Positions 27,201 through 35,925 of a DNA stretch of 64,000 nucleotides are shown here, in pieces. A program made the position numbers and the translations under genes. The DNA is from a bacterium (lineage in GTDB: Bacteria; Zhuqueibacterota; QNDG01; JAFGCO01), in assembly GCA_016932575.1 (NCBI GenBank), contig JAFGCO010000046.1, positions 1 through 64,000 on the forward strand, read 5' to 3'. The notes under the pieces were generated by a model, which saw nothing but the letters and a program-made list of their open reading frames with translations, searched no databases and was not told the DNA's origin. Numbering within the stretch: position 1 is the stretch's first letter; every line of letters starts with the position of its first letter.

Positions 27201-28506
27201 TCCTGCACCCGATGCCCTTTTTACAGTTGATGTAACGGAAGGTATTTATCCGCTTCAAGTCGTATTTTCAAATCAATCGACAGGCATTATCGATACTTAT
27301 ACCTGGGATTTTGGTGATTTTGAAACCGGCTCTGTGCAGAATCCTGTTCATGTATTTCAATGGGCAGGTGTGTATACAGTTCAACTTATTGTCAGTGGTC
27401 CGGGCGGTGCAGATACACTGAGAATTCCGGATTTGATTCATGTATTGGAGCCCCCTCCTGAGGCTGGATTTATTGTCAACCAGCCAAGCGGTTCTGCTCC
27501 GCTGACTGTTCAGTTTACAGATACATCTCATGGAGCTGTCATTTTGTGGCATTGGGATTTTGGCGACAGCACCCAAAGTACATTACAGCATCCTGAACAT
27601 ATCTATCATGAGACCGGATGGTATTCAGTATTTTTAAGGGTAACCGGACCCGGAGGAAGCGACTCAGTACTGATTGAAAATCTGATTCAAGTGGGATCAG
27701 CCCCTCCGATTGCAGCGTTTTCATCTGATACAACCTCTGGTGAACCGCCCCTGACAGTACATTTTATCGATCAGTCGCAGGGAAACGTTAACAGTTATTT
27801 TTGGGATTTCGGAGACAGTACAACAAGCACTTTACAGCATCCTGAACATACTTATTCTGATATCGGCATTTATTCGGTGTTTCTGAAAGTATCCGGCCCC
27901 GGCGGCTCGGATTCTGTTGCGGTTGACAGCCTGATTTGTATTGGTTTTAACAAACCGATTGCCGTTTTTTCAGCGGATACGACGTGGGGACAGGCACCGC
28001 TGACTGTACAGTTCAGTGATTGGTCTTATGGAGAAGTTAATCAATATGCATGGGATTTTGGCGACGGGGAAACAAGCATTGAAATTGATCCGGTTCATCT
28101 CTATCAGAATTCAGGAGAATATACAGTATGTCTCATTGTCAGTGGTCCAGGCGGAGCGGATACTCTGACTGTTCATCAGATGATTCATGTAGGATCAACT
28201 CAGGTCGCTGCGCAGTTGAAATGCCCCCAACAGTTTCATCTTCATCCAAATGCGCCCAATCCTTTTAATCCAGCCACACAGATTATTTTTGATTTGCCTC
28301 AGTCTGAGCAGGTAAAGATCACTGTTTTTGATTTGTGCGGACACCGGATCGCCGTGCTTAAAGAAGGTCTGTGTTCAGCAGGGCGACACTCTGTTGCCTG
28401 GAATGGTTTTGACGATAACGGTAGCGCTGTGGCTTCAGGGATGTATGTGATTGTTATGGAGGCCGGCAGGTACCGGGCACAGCGTAAAGCGATATTCATG
28501 AAATAA
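24280..28506 (+). CDS. Large secreted protein: duplicated propeller-like region, cadherin-like domain, four PKD domains, sorting domain
   Basis: 1408 aa. A hydrophobic N-terminal export signal (IPFFLTCFFSIYQTLYS) is followed by two homologous blocks of about 370 residues (about 37-410 and 425-775), each opening with a DPTDGSLHAVWV-type strand and ending (Y/S)ENT(G/S)DPH(S/T) plus a Trp-rich segment, resembling BNR/sialidase-like propellers. A cadherin/He_PIG-like region (about 780-970) leads to PKD domains at about 976, 1058, 1141 and 1224 (each with WDFGD). Residues 1319-1408 form a FlgD-like/type IX sorting domain starting at NAPNPFNP and ending in a basic strand. Probably surface-displayed, binding or degrading glycans; no catalytic residues identified. 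Confidence 0.85.
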   Translation: MFSSLRGYHNKYLIPFFLTCFFSIYQTLYSVNINNMRIIEEVTLEKKGYSPDIALHPTDGSLHVAWVNDTWDIQYKVRNYNGAWSQVNTVPDAGLHVRGMEEDGFERKCLGMCIDYQGTTHIVFSESGGDVYYVSGVLGKWSDPVRLVKKSGYSIYLDIVSVGNNIYAVYEDADRDDVYGIYRIGGSWKGPYLVAPGEYPSLAVGSQNRVYFLCRGGRQITEPFHQAKFAVLKSGQTAWQFKTNMTNPEGRTGQGPRLTVSGGEIYLAWSMGIDDPDVNKKTRLFCATANEPGNSWTPRLDEVTLDPWDQPYYENTGDPHSNVSVYSDGLVIHMNGGRNERFRLWDGNDWTVLKEAPWNDDDDWGAKNILQVVNDGRTAWIVRSSSGASDCEIAISGITNPSGQILKPPPPDAVQDLKIITKKVLSTTGFSGDVSVDPTDGSLHAVWVQDGGIQYAIRSTDGPWSSAENVPTGGRTVHGEHQSWPRPCLALDVDHTGASHLIFSTYAGKLFYLRGQGGIWETPVEISDHDNYLIYPDIEVWQNTISVIYEYVHAPNCHIYTIQSVNGQWEQPVFLGEGDNPVFAQGKEGRLYFCYRSVINNHDLNFGWCLPGFTDWETKSSIIAPENQSGASPGMCVWDDQIYIAWNNDTGEESSDYKSQLFCTIGNEPGQNWLTGQGSYGPIYSENTSDPHTRISAYSDGHVLYLNGRRMENRFAIYNGETWSVTRTGPWADGYPNVDTDGKTVWVMVTSNSKLSDQVSVTGIQKPDAETYEFETPGPQIAVDVDTVEAEIGQTFDYHFSQLFEDGQSLTITRSTVTSLLNGMVFDEIAQTLTWTPQSSDITADLWGEGPGKHLFGITVTTSYGKSMTLYFWIKVVNASQNQFPQITSSPVTEVDAGDSYAYTVIAFDPEGDALTFHLNQSPGDMTIHAQSGAISWNPVSEDEGAHDVEVIVTDTHGNFVTQSFTLNVGVQSVPAPDALFTVDVTEGIYPLQVVFSNQSTGIIDTYTWDFGDFETGSVQNPVHVFQWAGVYTVQLIVSGPGGADTLRIPDLIHVLEPPPEAGFIVNQPSGSAPLTVQFTDTSHGAVILWHWDFGDSTQSTLQHPEHIYHETGWYSVFLRVTGPGGSDSVLIENLIQVGSAPPIAAFSSDTTSGEPPLTVHFIDQSQGNVNSYFWDFGDSTTSTLQHPEHTYSDIGIYSVFLKVSGPGGSDSVAVDSLICIGFNKPIAVFSADTTWGQAPLTVQFSDWSYGEVNQYAWDFGDGETSIEIDPVHLYQNSGEYTVCLIVSGPGGADTLTVHQMIHVGSTQVAAQLKCPQQFHLHPNAPNPFNPATQIIFDLPQSEQVKITVFDLCGHRIAVLKEGLCSAGRHSVAWNGFDDNGSAVASGMYVIVMEAGRYRAQRKAIFMK

Positions 28507-28660
28507 TATTTCAAATTGAAATGGAGCTCTGAACAATATCATTTGTTGGATATTTTATAAAATTATAAATAACAATTCGTTAAGAATTATCCGATTTTTG
28601 GCCTGAAATTTGTTTATTAATTAATATATCTTGAATTAACAAATTTTATAGGGTAGTATT

Positions 28661-29146
28661 ATGCCTGTTCGACAAATTCGTATTGCACTGATCGAAGATT
28701 CTCCCACTGTCCGTATGTTTTATAAAAAACTGTTTGAAAAAGCGGGATTCGAAGTGCTCGAAGCCGAGAATGCCAAGGAAGGATGGAATATCATCTGTAA
28801 TCAAAAACCGGATGTCATCGTACTTGATATGATGATGCCGGAAATTCCGGGCATTGAATTGTTGAAACGTATTCGGTCATATGATTATTCAAAAAATATT
28901 CCTGTTTTGGTTTTGACTTCGATTAAAGAACCGGATAAAGTGAAAGAAATCTATAAATATGGCGCGGATCATTACACTTTAAAAGGAATGGATAGTCCGG
29001 ATATGATAAAGCAAACTGTGTATCAATTATTGAAAAAAGAGCAGGAAAAACAAGTGCATCGGAAATTGGAAGGGCAGGATAGTGACAATGTTGATATACC
29101 CGATATTGATCGTCATTTCTTTTGGTTTGAGTCTGATTTGGGATAA
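28661..29146 (+). CDS. Receiver-only response regulator (CheY-like)
   Basis: 161 aa single REC domain. Phosphoacceptor D56 (VIVLDMMMPE), acidic pair E12-D13, switch residue T86 and K108 are all present. A charged tail of about 35 residues follows the domain, with no DNA-binding or enzymatic output. No histidine kinase is near, so its partner is unknown. It stands alone between the large PKD protein and a convergent FMN-binding gene. Confidence 0.92.
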   Translation: MPVRQIRIALIEDSPTVRMFYKKLFEKAGFEVLEAENAKEGWNIICNQKPDVIVLDMMMPEIPGIELLKRIRSYDYSKNIPVLVLTSIKEPDKVKEIYKYGADHYTLKGMDSPDMIKQTVYQLLKKEQEKQVHRKLEGQDSDNVDIPDIDRHFFWFESDLG

Positions 29147-29205
29147 GCGGTTTTCTTTTAGGATGCATTCCTTATATTAATCCATATTTTCATCACTTAA
29201 CTGTA

Positions 29206-29298
29206 TTAAAAGTGTTCCGGTCCAGTCAGCGTGGTCTCGTACCCAAGCCTGACAAGTGTGGTTTGTGAATCATACAGCCCGGCTTCTTCTGCGAATAA
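29206..29298 (-). pseudogene. Possible decayed RHS/YD-repeat core fragment
   Basis: On the minus strand, 31 codons after the FMN-binding gene's stop read LFAEEAGLYDSQTTLVRLGY and then ETTLTGPEHF to a TAA at 29206-29208. The pattern FA..GLYD..T.LVR.GY closely resembles the RHS-repeat-associated core (FAGGLYD..TGLVRFGYRDYD). There is no start codon and nothing else of an RHS protein around it, so at most it is a relic. Chance resemblance is possible at this length. Confidence 0.35.
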
Positions 29299-29301
29299 TT
29301 A

Positions 29302-29688
29302 TTATTTCGCTTTCGCGGCATTCATAATCGCTGCCTGAATAAAACGGCTGGAAATGGTTGCCCCAGTAACAGCGTCGAAAAGAAGTCCTTCATTGCTGAT
29401 GGATTTATGAATTTTGCCTTTCACTTTGTAACCCGGAACGGTGAGCACATAGATAATCCAAAAATTCGTCAGCCTGGAGTTTTTGACTGTAAATTGCACT
29501 TTCGCGGCCGGGACATTTATGATTGTATAGTATTCCCCTTTGTAAATACCGTCATTCAACTGGTGTGGCATTGAATTGGATTCGGCGATTTTACAGGCAT
29601 GCTTCCCTGCAAAATGAAAGAACAGACTTCCCATGATAACAGCGAGAATTATAGCCAGTAACACTCCAAGAAATATTTGTTTTAACAT
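29302..29688 (-). CDS. Membrane-anchored FMN-binding domain protein
   Basis: 128 aa. One N-terminal membrane helix (residues 4-26) precedes a single FMN-binding (RnfG/NqrC-type) domain: DGIYKGEYY, then DAVTGATISS with the ApbE flavinylation pattern D105-x2-T108-G-A-T111. FMN is expected to be joined covalently to T111 on the outer face of the inner membrane. The start at 29688 has GGAGGG four bases upstream on the minus strand. No Rnf or Nqr genes adjoin, so its redox partners are unknown; small stand-alone domains of this type serve in extracytosolic electron transfer. Confidence 0.88.
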   Translation of the reverse strand: MLKQIFLGVLLAIILAVIMGSLFFHFAGKHACKIAESNSMPHQLNDGIYKGEYYTIINVPAAKVQFTVKNSRLTNFWIIYVLTVPGYKVKGKIHKSISNEGLLFDAVTGATISSRFIQAAIMNAAKAK

Positions 29689-29954
29689 AATTCCCTCCAA
29701 CTGACGATAGTAATAGCGTAAATAATTTTTCTCAGACGATATTATTTATTTGGTGCAGAATATTTAAATCAAATATAAAGAATAAAACAAACAAAATGTA
29801 CAACAAATTTTTTTTATATATCTTGGTATAATATTAAGACTCATGGATGCCAGGTGATAAAATTAATGATAAATAATATAAAATCTCTTCTTGTATTTTC
29901 AAATTGGCCGTGTTATTTTCATGTATACCCTTTACTCATCGTTTGGAGGATACT

Positions 29955-31175
29955 ATGCTAAGCCGTTTGGAACTGCTGTTTTCAATCAATGTTACAGGAT
30001 TAAAAAAATCAGTCATCCGTGAACTGCTCAAACTGACACAAGATCCTGAAACCATTTCATTTGCAGGTGGGTTACCATCTCCCGAAACATTTCCTGTTCA
30101 GCAGGCAGCGGACCTGGCGAAAGAAGTCATTCTCAAAGACGGTGTTTGGGCATTGCAGTACGGTGCTACGGAGGGAGATCCACGACTAAAAGAGCAGATT
30201 GTCAGGTTGATGAGAGACGATGGTGTTCAGGTGAAACCTGAAAATATACTGATTATCAGCGCTGCTCAGCAGGGATTGGATATGGTTGGTAAAGTGTTTG
30301 TCAACCGGCATAATCCGATAGTTATTGGCAGGCCTTCCTATGTTGGCGCCATTGGTGCATTTCGCAGTTATGCGGCAAATTTTGTCGGAGTAGATCTTGA
30401 TGAGCATGGACTCAGGACAGATCTGTTGAAAGAAACACTAAAAAAGATGAGACTGGAAGCAAATTTACCGAAATTTATATACACAGTACCAGATTTTCAA
30501 AATCCTGCGGGTGTGACCATGTCACTGGAACGTCGTAAAACCCTTCTTGATCTGGTCAGAGAATATCAGATTTTGGTTATTGAAGATACGCCTTACCGGC
30601 ATTTGCGCTATGTAGGCAATTCGATTCCCACGCTTTATCAACTGGACAACAATGAAGGCTATGTCATTTCAGTTCATACATTTTCTAAAATTTTATTCCC
30701 GGGAATACGTCTGGGATGGATTATGGCCAGTCCGCAAATTCTGGAAAAGTTCATCATTGCCAAACAATCCATGGATTTATGTACTTCTGCGCTGTCTCAG
30801 GCCATTGCGTATGAGTACTGTGAGCGGGGATGGCTGAAGCCGCATATACAGGAAAATGTGGAACTGTATCAAAAGAAACGAAAAATCATGCTGGAAGCTC
30901 TTGATATGTATATGCCCAAGCAACCGGATATTTGCTGGACCCGTCCTGAGGGTGGATTGTTTCTTTGGCTGACTCTTCCTGCATCCATCGATGCCGACAC
31001 CATGTTTTTTCAGGCGTTGGAGGAGAAGGTTGCCTATGTTGCAGGTTCTGGATTTTATACTGATGGTGGTGGCAGGCACTGTATGCGGATTAATTTTTCA
31101 TATCCCAGTGAAAACGAAATTGTTGAGGGTATAAAAAGACTAAGTCGGGTCATCAGGAAAAATCTTGATAATTAA
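29955..31175 (+). CDS. PLP-dependent aminotransferase, 2-aminoadipate (LysN)-like
   Basis: 406 aa fold-type I class I/II aminotransferase. It shows ISFAGGLPSPETFP, the substrate/PLP region YGATEGDPRLKEQI, VPDFQNPAGVTMS, EDTPYRHLRY, the PLP lysine in HTFSKILFPGIRLGW and the C-terminal RINFSYP. This pattern is typical of LysN/ARO8-type enzymes acting on 2-aminoadipate, aromatic or branched amino acids. The start at ATG 29955 has GGAGG upstream; longer in-frame starts are rejected. The substrate is not settled by sequence. Confidence 0.88.
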   Translation: MLSRLELLFSINVTGLKKSVIRELLKLTQDPETISFAGGLPSPETFPVQQAADLAKEVILKDGVWALQYGATEGDPRLKEQIVRLMRDDGVQVKPENILIISAAQQGLDMVGKVFVNRHNPIVIGRPSYVGAIGAFRSYAANFVGVDLDEHGLRTDLLKETLKKMRLEANLPKFIYTVPDFQNPAGVTMSLERRKTLLDLVREYQILVIEDTPYRHLRYVGNSIPTLYQLDNNEGYVISVHTFSKILFPGIRLGWIMASPQILEKFIIAKQSMDLCTSALSQAIAYEYCERGWLKPHIQENVELYQKKRKIMLEALDMYMPKQPDICWTRPEGGLFLWLTLPASIDADTMFFQALEEKVAYVAGSGFYTDGGGRHCMRINFSYPSENEIVEGIKRLSRVIRKNLDN

Positions 31176-31232
31176 CTTGATATATTCACTGAATTTTACT
31201 ATGTTTTCTAAGTTTTATTAAAAAGGTGAATC

Positions 31233-32354
31233 ATGGGCCTGAATATCAAAGTGTCACATTTAACCAAAGGGTTGATGATCTTTCTCCTGCTCTCTCTCGG
31301 GGTTATGGTCGGGATTCTAGTATGGACCACAGAGAAAGACACATGGATTCAGCTGACCCGTTTTCAATGGAAATTCATTCCCATTATTGTTGGATTGGGC
31401 ATCGTTCGATGGTATGTGGATGGTATGGCCTTTGTTACAATGGCGAAACATGGTTCCCGATCTACTGTCACACCTGGTCGGGCGGCGGTTATTCGGCTTG
31501 AAGGCAGTCTGGTGGGAAGTCTGGTGCCGGTTCTGGTGGGTAATTTTTCAATGCATGCTTATTTGCTTCATAAAGAAAAATTAAAACTGCATGAGAGCAT
31601 GGCTTTGACTGTTCTAAGGGCTATTTTACCGGTCTTTATATTTCTGGTGAATATTCCCATTCTTATGTTCATGAAGGGAGATCCCAACAGCAGTCAGTTT
31701 TTTGACGCCCTGATCAAGGCCATTTCTCTGCCTATCGTAGGGATTCTCATTTTTATGGTGCTTACGCTTTTTTATCCTTCGCGAATCAAACATTTTGGTC
31801 TGGCTGTTGTTCGCCTGTTGAGCCATATTAAGATTATACACAAAGACCGGTTATTTGCCGTTCAGAAAAAATTATTTCGCGAAATCAATCAATTCAGTGG
31901 TATATTCTGGACCTATCTGCGGGGACGGAAGCTGATGCTTTTGGCAGCCATCGGCTGGCTTGGGCTTACCTTTTTCATGGATTATATTATCGCTATGGCC
32001 ATATTGTGGGGGTTTGGATATTTTCCGCCATTTTGGAAAGCCCTGGCATTTCAGAATTTGATTCGCCCCATTATTTTTTTCGCGCTGACACCCGGAGGGG
32101 CCGGAGTCTGGGAATTTACTTATCTGGGTTTCTTCTCTTTATATATGCCTCAGCATTTGATTGGTATTTCTGTGCTAATATGGCGAATGGTGCTGACATA
32201 TCTTCCCTCTGCTTTTGCGGCGTTTTTGCTCATTAGAGAATTCAAAGAGGATACCCGTTTGAAAACCATGCTTTTGGAAGAAGGGCACCTTCCTGAGGAT
32301 AAGTTTAATGAAAATTCAAATTCCATTAATCAGAATCATGAGGATATTCAATAA
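31233..32354 (+). CDS. UPF0104/lysylphosphatidylglycerol-synthase-TM-like flippase family protein
   Basis: 373 aa integral membrane protein with about eight hydrophobic helices. The family marks are the RLEGSLVGSLVPVLVGNF segment and, near the C-terminus, TPGGAGVWEFTYLGFFSLY, matching the TIGR00374/LPG_synthase_TM group (AglD2/MprF-membrane-domain-like), often linked to lipid-carrier or glycolipid movement. There is no soluble synthase domain. The short tail is acidic. It precedes the V-ATPase genes by 45 bp and could be co-transcribed with them. Confidence 0.82.
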   Translation: MGLNIKVSHLTKGLMIFLLLSLGVMVGILVWTTEKDTWIQLTRFQWKFIPIIVGLGIVRWYVDGMAFVTMAKHGSRSTVTPGRAAVIRLEGSLVGSLVPVLVGNFSMHAYLLHKEKLKLHESMALTVLRAILPVFIFLVNIPILMFMKGDPNSSQFFDALIKAISLPIVGILIFMVLTLFYPSRIKHFGLAVVRLLSHIKIIHKDRLFAVQKKLFREINQFSGIFWTYLRGRKLMLLAAIGWLGLTFFMDYIIAMAILWGFGYFPPFWKALAFQNLIRPIIFFALTPGGAGVWEFTYLGFFSLYMPQHLIGISVLIWRMVLTYLPSAFAAFLLIREFKEDTRLKTMLLEEGHLPEDKFNENSNSINQNHEDIQ

Positions 32355-32399
32355 ATTATTCCGAACGACGGATCACCGAACAATGCAGGAAAACAAATA

Positions 32400-32726
32400 A
32401 TGAAAGAAGTGATTGAAGAAATACTTCAGGAGGAAAAAGCAGCCCGCGAGCGAGTGGAAAAAGCGAGAGAAAATGCAAAGAATATCCGTTTGGAAGCTGA
32501 AAAAAAATCCAGAAATATCGTGTCCAAAGCCCATGAACAGTCGCAAGTTGAAGGGAAAAAACTGATTGAAAATGCGCGAAAGGATGCGGAGAATGAAAAA
32601 ATAAGGGCAATTGAAGAGGCCATACGAGCCGGTGAGACTCTTTGGGATGAGAAAAAAGAGAAGATTGATAAGACCGTTGATAAAATTTTTAAAAGGATTG
32701 TTCGCATAAAAAATAATGCAAAATAA
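32400..32726 (+). CDS. V/A-type ATPase peripheral stalk subunit G/H
   Basis: 108 aa, almost entirely an Ala/Glu/Lys-rich coiled coil (residues 5-85) of the AhaH/NtpG/VatG kind, which pairs with subunit E to form the peripheral stalk. A short basic C-terminus follows. First subunit gene of the ATPase locus. The assignment rests on coiled-coil character plus position, because the family is poorly conserved. Confidence 0.8.
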   Translation: MKEVIEEILQEEKAARERVEKARENAKNIRLEAEKKSRNIVSKAHEQSQVEGKKLIENARKDAENEKIRAIEEAIRAGETLWDEKKEKIDKTVDKIFKRIVRIKNNAK

Positions 32727-32810
32727 AAAGAAAGGGATATTTATTATTCGCTGAATTATTGGGTATAACTAATATATAACGATCAAATAATAAATGTATG
32801 AGTTGAATAT

Positions 32811-33842
32811 ATGAGCAGCATTGACACATATGGATTAATTAATGCCAAAGTACGGACAATGAGGTCTTATTTTTTGACCGAGGCCCAATACAGGCAGCTT
32901 GTCGAATCAAAATCACTGAGGGAATTTTGGGCATTGCTCAGTCAGACCCGGTACGCACCTCTGGTGGAAAAGGTCAATTACCAGGAGCCGGTTCAGGTGG
33001 AGCAATCTTTTCTTCTGGCTGAAATTCAGCAATTAAACCAGATTAAAAAGTACAGCCATAAACGGACATCGGATGTTCTGAACCGCCTGATGGAAAGGTA
33101 TGACGGAGAAAAACTAAAGATTATTCTGCGTTCGTGGTTTCGGCAGGGAAAAGGATCAAATGAAATATTGCCGGATCGCATCTTGTATGATTTTCCGATT
33201 CAGGCGATGGTCCAAGCCAAAGATATTCATGAAATCATTTTTTTGCTGGAAGGCACACCTTTTCAAAAAGTATTGTATGAAGCTCGACAAAATTATATCG
33301 AAACCAGAAGCCTTTTTCCGCTTGAACTGGCCATTGATCGCCGTATTTATCAACGGCTGCTTGATATCAAATCTTTTATAAACCGCCGGGACCGACGTAT
33401 TGTTGAGCGGCTAATCGGTGTGGAGATTGATTTAAAAAATCTGGAATGGATCGGTCGGTTTAAAAAATATTATCAGTTGTCATCGGCTCAAATTGCAGAT
33501 TATTTATTACCGCATGGATATCGTCTGGGTAAAGAACAGATTCGTCAGTCTCTTGGAGGTGATTCAATCACAAAAATCCTTTTGCAGATAATGAGGGGCA
33601 TGAATGCGGATTTGCCCGCGGAAATGGAAGGTGAGCTTGCCCTGAAAGCCTTGGATCTCTTTTTAAAAGAGGTTTTGATGAGGGAAGCCCGCCGGGCGTT
33701 TGGTGAGTTTCCCTTTTCTATAGGTTCTGTTTTGGGGTATTTTTATTTGATGCGTCTGGAAATGCAGAATCTGCGAATGATGGTACAGGCAAAGCAATAC
33801 AATCTGCCACCTGCAGATATCGATGGGATGTTATTTTACTAA
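32811..33842 (+). CDS. V/A-type ATPase subunit C (V0 d / AC39)
   Basis: 343 aa. A funnel-shaped adaptor joining the central rotor shaft to the membrane c ring. Family features include the N-terminal YGLINAKVRTMRSYFLTEAQYR, the internal repeats LLDIKSFINRRDRRIVERLIGVEIDLKNLEWI and the C-terminal SVLGYFYLMRLEMQNLRMMVQAK. Located between the stalk subunit and subunit I (12-bp gap), the usual order in bacterial V/A-ATPase loci. Confidence 0.92.
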   Translation: MSSIDTYGLINAKVRTMRSYFLTEAQYRQLVESKSLREFWALLSQTRYAPLVEKVNYQEPVQVEQSFLLAEIQQLNQIKKYSHKRTSDVLNRLMERYDGEKLKIILRSWFRQGKGSNEILPDRILYDFPIQAMVQAKDIHEIIFLLEGTPFQKVLYEARQNYIETRSLFPLELAIDRRIYQRLLDIKSFINRRDRRIVERLIGVEIDLKNLEWIGRFKKYYQLSSAQIADYLLPHGYRLGKEQIRQSLGGDSITKILLQIMRGMNADLPAEMEGELALKALDLFLKEVLMREARRAFGEFPFSIGSVLGYFYLMRLEMQNLRMMVQAKQYNLPPADIDGMLFY

Positions 33843-33854
33843 TATGAGGCCGTA

Positions 33855-35816
33855 ATGTTTACACCGGAAACCATGGAACAAATACATGTACTTTTTTATC
33901 AGGGGGATGTGGAGGCTGTTGCCGATACTCTGGTACGCCATGGCGCTCTGCAATTGGTGGATGCGGCGGATATGGAAACATGGGCGGAAAGTCTGCAAAA
34001 AGCAGGAACCGGAGAAGAGTCTGCAGAACTTCTTGAAAGACAGGAGCGCGTTGAAAGTTTGTTTCATCAGGTGGGAGAGCGGGTTGATTTTTCATCTGCC
34101 AAATTTTCTGAAATGGACTGGGAGCAAATGGATAATCAGGTAAGAAAAGTGAAATTGGAATTGGACGGATTGATCCAGTCACAGGAAGAAAAAGGCCGTG
34201 AGTTAAATCACTTGCGAGAGTTGAAAAAGCATCTGGAGGAATCACCCAGAATCGGTGTTTCAATTGAAAACAAAGAAGCTTATACCTATTTGGCTGTTGA
34301 GGCCGGTCGTGTTGCTGATGAAAATATGACCATTCTCAAGAAATCGCTATCGCCTGTTTTACATGTGATGTCTTCTGTGGGCAGTTTTGGTGGAATGAGC
34401 ACAGTGATTCTGGTTGGATTGCGCCGTGATCGTGAGAAACTGCTGAGCGCCATGCGGGAAGCAGGCGCTCAACCTGTAGATACGAAAGAAGAAGCAGAAG
34501 CTCTGGCACCGGAAGCCGTTCAGGAGTTAAGCGAAAAAATTCATCATGCACAGATCCAATTTGATGATTTGATAAAAAAGATCAGCACATGGAAGAACGA
34601 TTATTTTGTTTTTTTAAGCAATGCGCTTTATCAAATCAAACGGGAAGCACTTAAAGAGCAAATCCAGAAGTATTTCAGAAGAACCGAGCATACATATTTA
34701 ATTTCCGGATGGATTCCTCTGAAAGAACGGGACGGGTTTATTAAAGAAGTCCGAAAAGCAACACAGAATCGGTGTGTTATAGAGAAGCATACTGCAGATG
34801 AATTGACATCGGTTCGGCAGGGAAAAGTTCAAGTACCGGTTCAAATGAAAAACTACAAAGTTTTCAAACCTTTTGAACTTATCACCGGTGCCTATGGTAT
34901 TCCTGCCTATCGTACAATTGACCCAACACCTATATTGGGTCTCAGTTTTATGATCATGTTCGGGATGATGTTCGGAGATGTGGGGCATGGTCTGGTGCTG
35001 ACATTATTGGGGATCGGATTTTTGATCAGGGGAAAATCAGAAATGCAAAAACATGCCGGGCTTCTTCTGTGTTATGTAGGCGGATCCAGTATGGTGTTTG
35101 GATTTCTGTTCGGGAGTTTATTCGGTTTTGAAGATCTCAGCTGGCTGCAGCCGCTTTGGATGAGACCCATGGATTCTATTTCTGAGTTGTTCAAATTTTG
35201 TATCTATTTCGGTATCGGAATGATTTTTACATCGATATTGATCAATATCGTTAATGCTGTCAGGTTAAAGAAATATTGGGATATTCTTTTTGACAACGCC
35301 GGATTTTTTGCAGCGCTTTTTTATTGGAGCGGAATTGTGATTGCAAGTCGCATTGTTACCAGCGCAGCCCCGACTCAAAATATTTTTGTGATATACGCAC
35401 CTGCCTTTATGATTTTTGCTATGGTGCTGCTCTTTTTCAGGGAACCGATCATTCATCTGGCTCAGGGAAAACGTAAACTTTATCCGGAGGGTGCGTTAAC
35501 CGGGATTGTCAGCAGCATCATTGAATTGATGGAAATCTCACTTGGATTTCTGGCCAATACAGTTTCTTTTATCCGTATTGCTGCATTTGGTTTGGTTCAT
35601 GCAGGGCTGGCCATGGCGATATTTTCACTTTCTGATGCTGTAGGCGGATTGGGTTCAGTATTTGTGATTATATTCGGAAATGTATTTATCATTCTTCTGG
35701 AAGGACTGGTGGTTTCTATTCAATCGGTTCGTCTTGAATTTTATGAATTTTTCAATCGTTTTTTTAAGGAAGGACGTGTGAGTTACAGACCCCTCCGTTC
35801 TGAATTGATGAAATAG
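33855..35816 (+). CDS. V/A-type ATPase subunit I (membrane stator a subunit)
   Basis: 653 aa, standard size. The N-terminal cytoplasmic half (1-330) is coiled coil and alpha/beta; the C-terminal half holds about seven to eight membrane helices, starting at the conserved PILGLSFMIMFGMMFGDVGHG. The essential Arg of the ion channel is expected in the segment FLANTVSFIRIAAFGLVHAGLA near the C-terminus. It forms the ion half-channels facing the c ring. Confidence 0.95.
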   Translation: MFTPETMEQIHVLFYQGDVEAVADTLVRHGALQLVDAADMETWAESLQKAGTGEESAELLERQERVESLFHQVGERVDFSSAKFSEMDWEQMDNQVRKVKLELDGLIQSQEEKGRELNHLRELKKHLEESPRIGVSIENKEAYTYLAVEAGRVADENMTILKKSLSPVLHVMSSVGSFGGMSTVILVGLRRDREKLLSAMREAGAQPVDTKEEAEALAPEAVQELSEKIHHAQIQFDDLIKKISTWKNDYFVFLSNALYQIKREALKEQIQKYFRRTEHTYLISGWIPLKERDGFIKEVRKATQNRCVIEKHTADELTSVRQGKVQVPVQMKNYKVFKPFELITGAYGIPAYRTIDPTPILGLSFMIMFGMMFGDVGHGLVLTLLGIGFLIRGKSEMQKHAGLLLCYVGGSSMVFGFLFGSLFGFEDLSWLQPLWMRPMDSISELFKFCIYFGIGMIFTSILINIVNAVRLKKYWDILFDNAGFFAALFYWSGIVIASRIVTSAAPTQNIFVIYAPAFMIFAMVLLFFREPIIHLAQGKRKLYPEGALTGIVSSIIELMEISLGFLANTVSFIRIAAFGLVHAGLAMAIFSLSDAVGGLGSVFVIIFGNVFIILLEGLVVSIQSVRLEFYEFFNRFFKEGRVSYRPLRSELMK

Positions 35817-35925
35817 ATCTGATTTGAGCGGTGTGTAAAGAAATTTGTAAATTGATTCTGTATGCTGTTAATGATAAACAATATTTGGTTATAAAAGTGA
35901 AGCATTGTTGAAAAAGGAAAATCAT

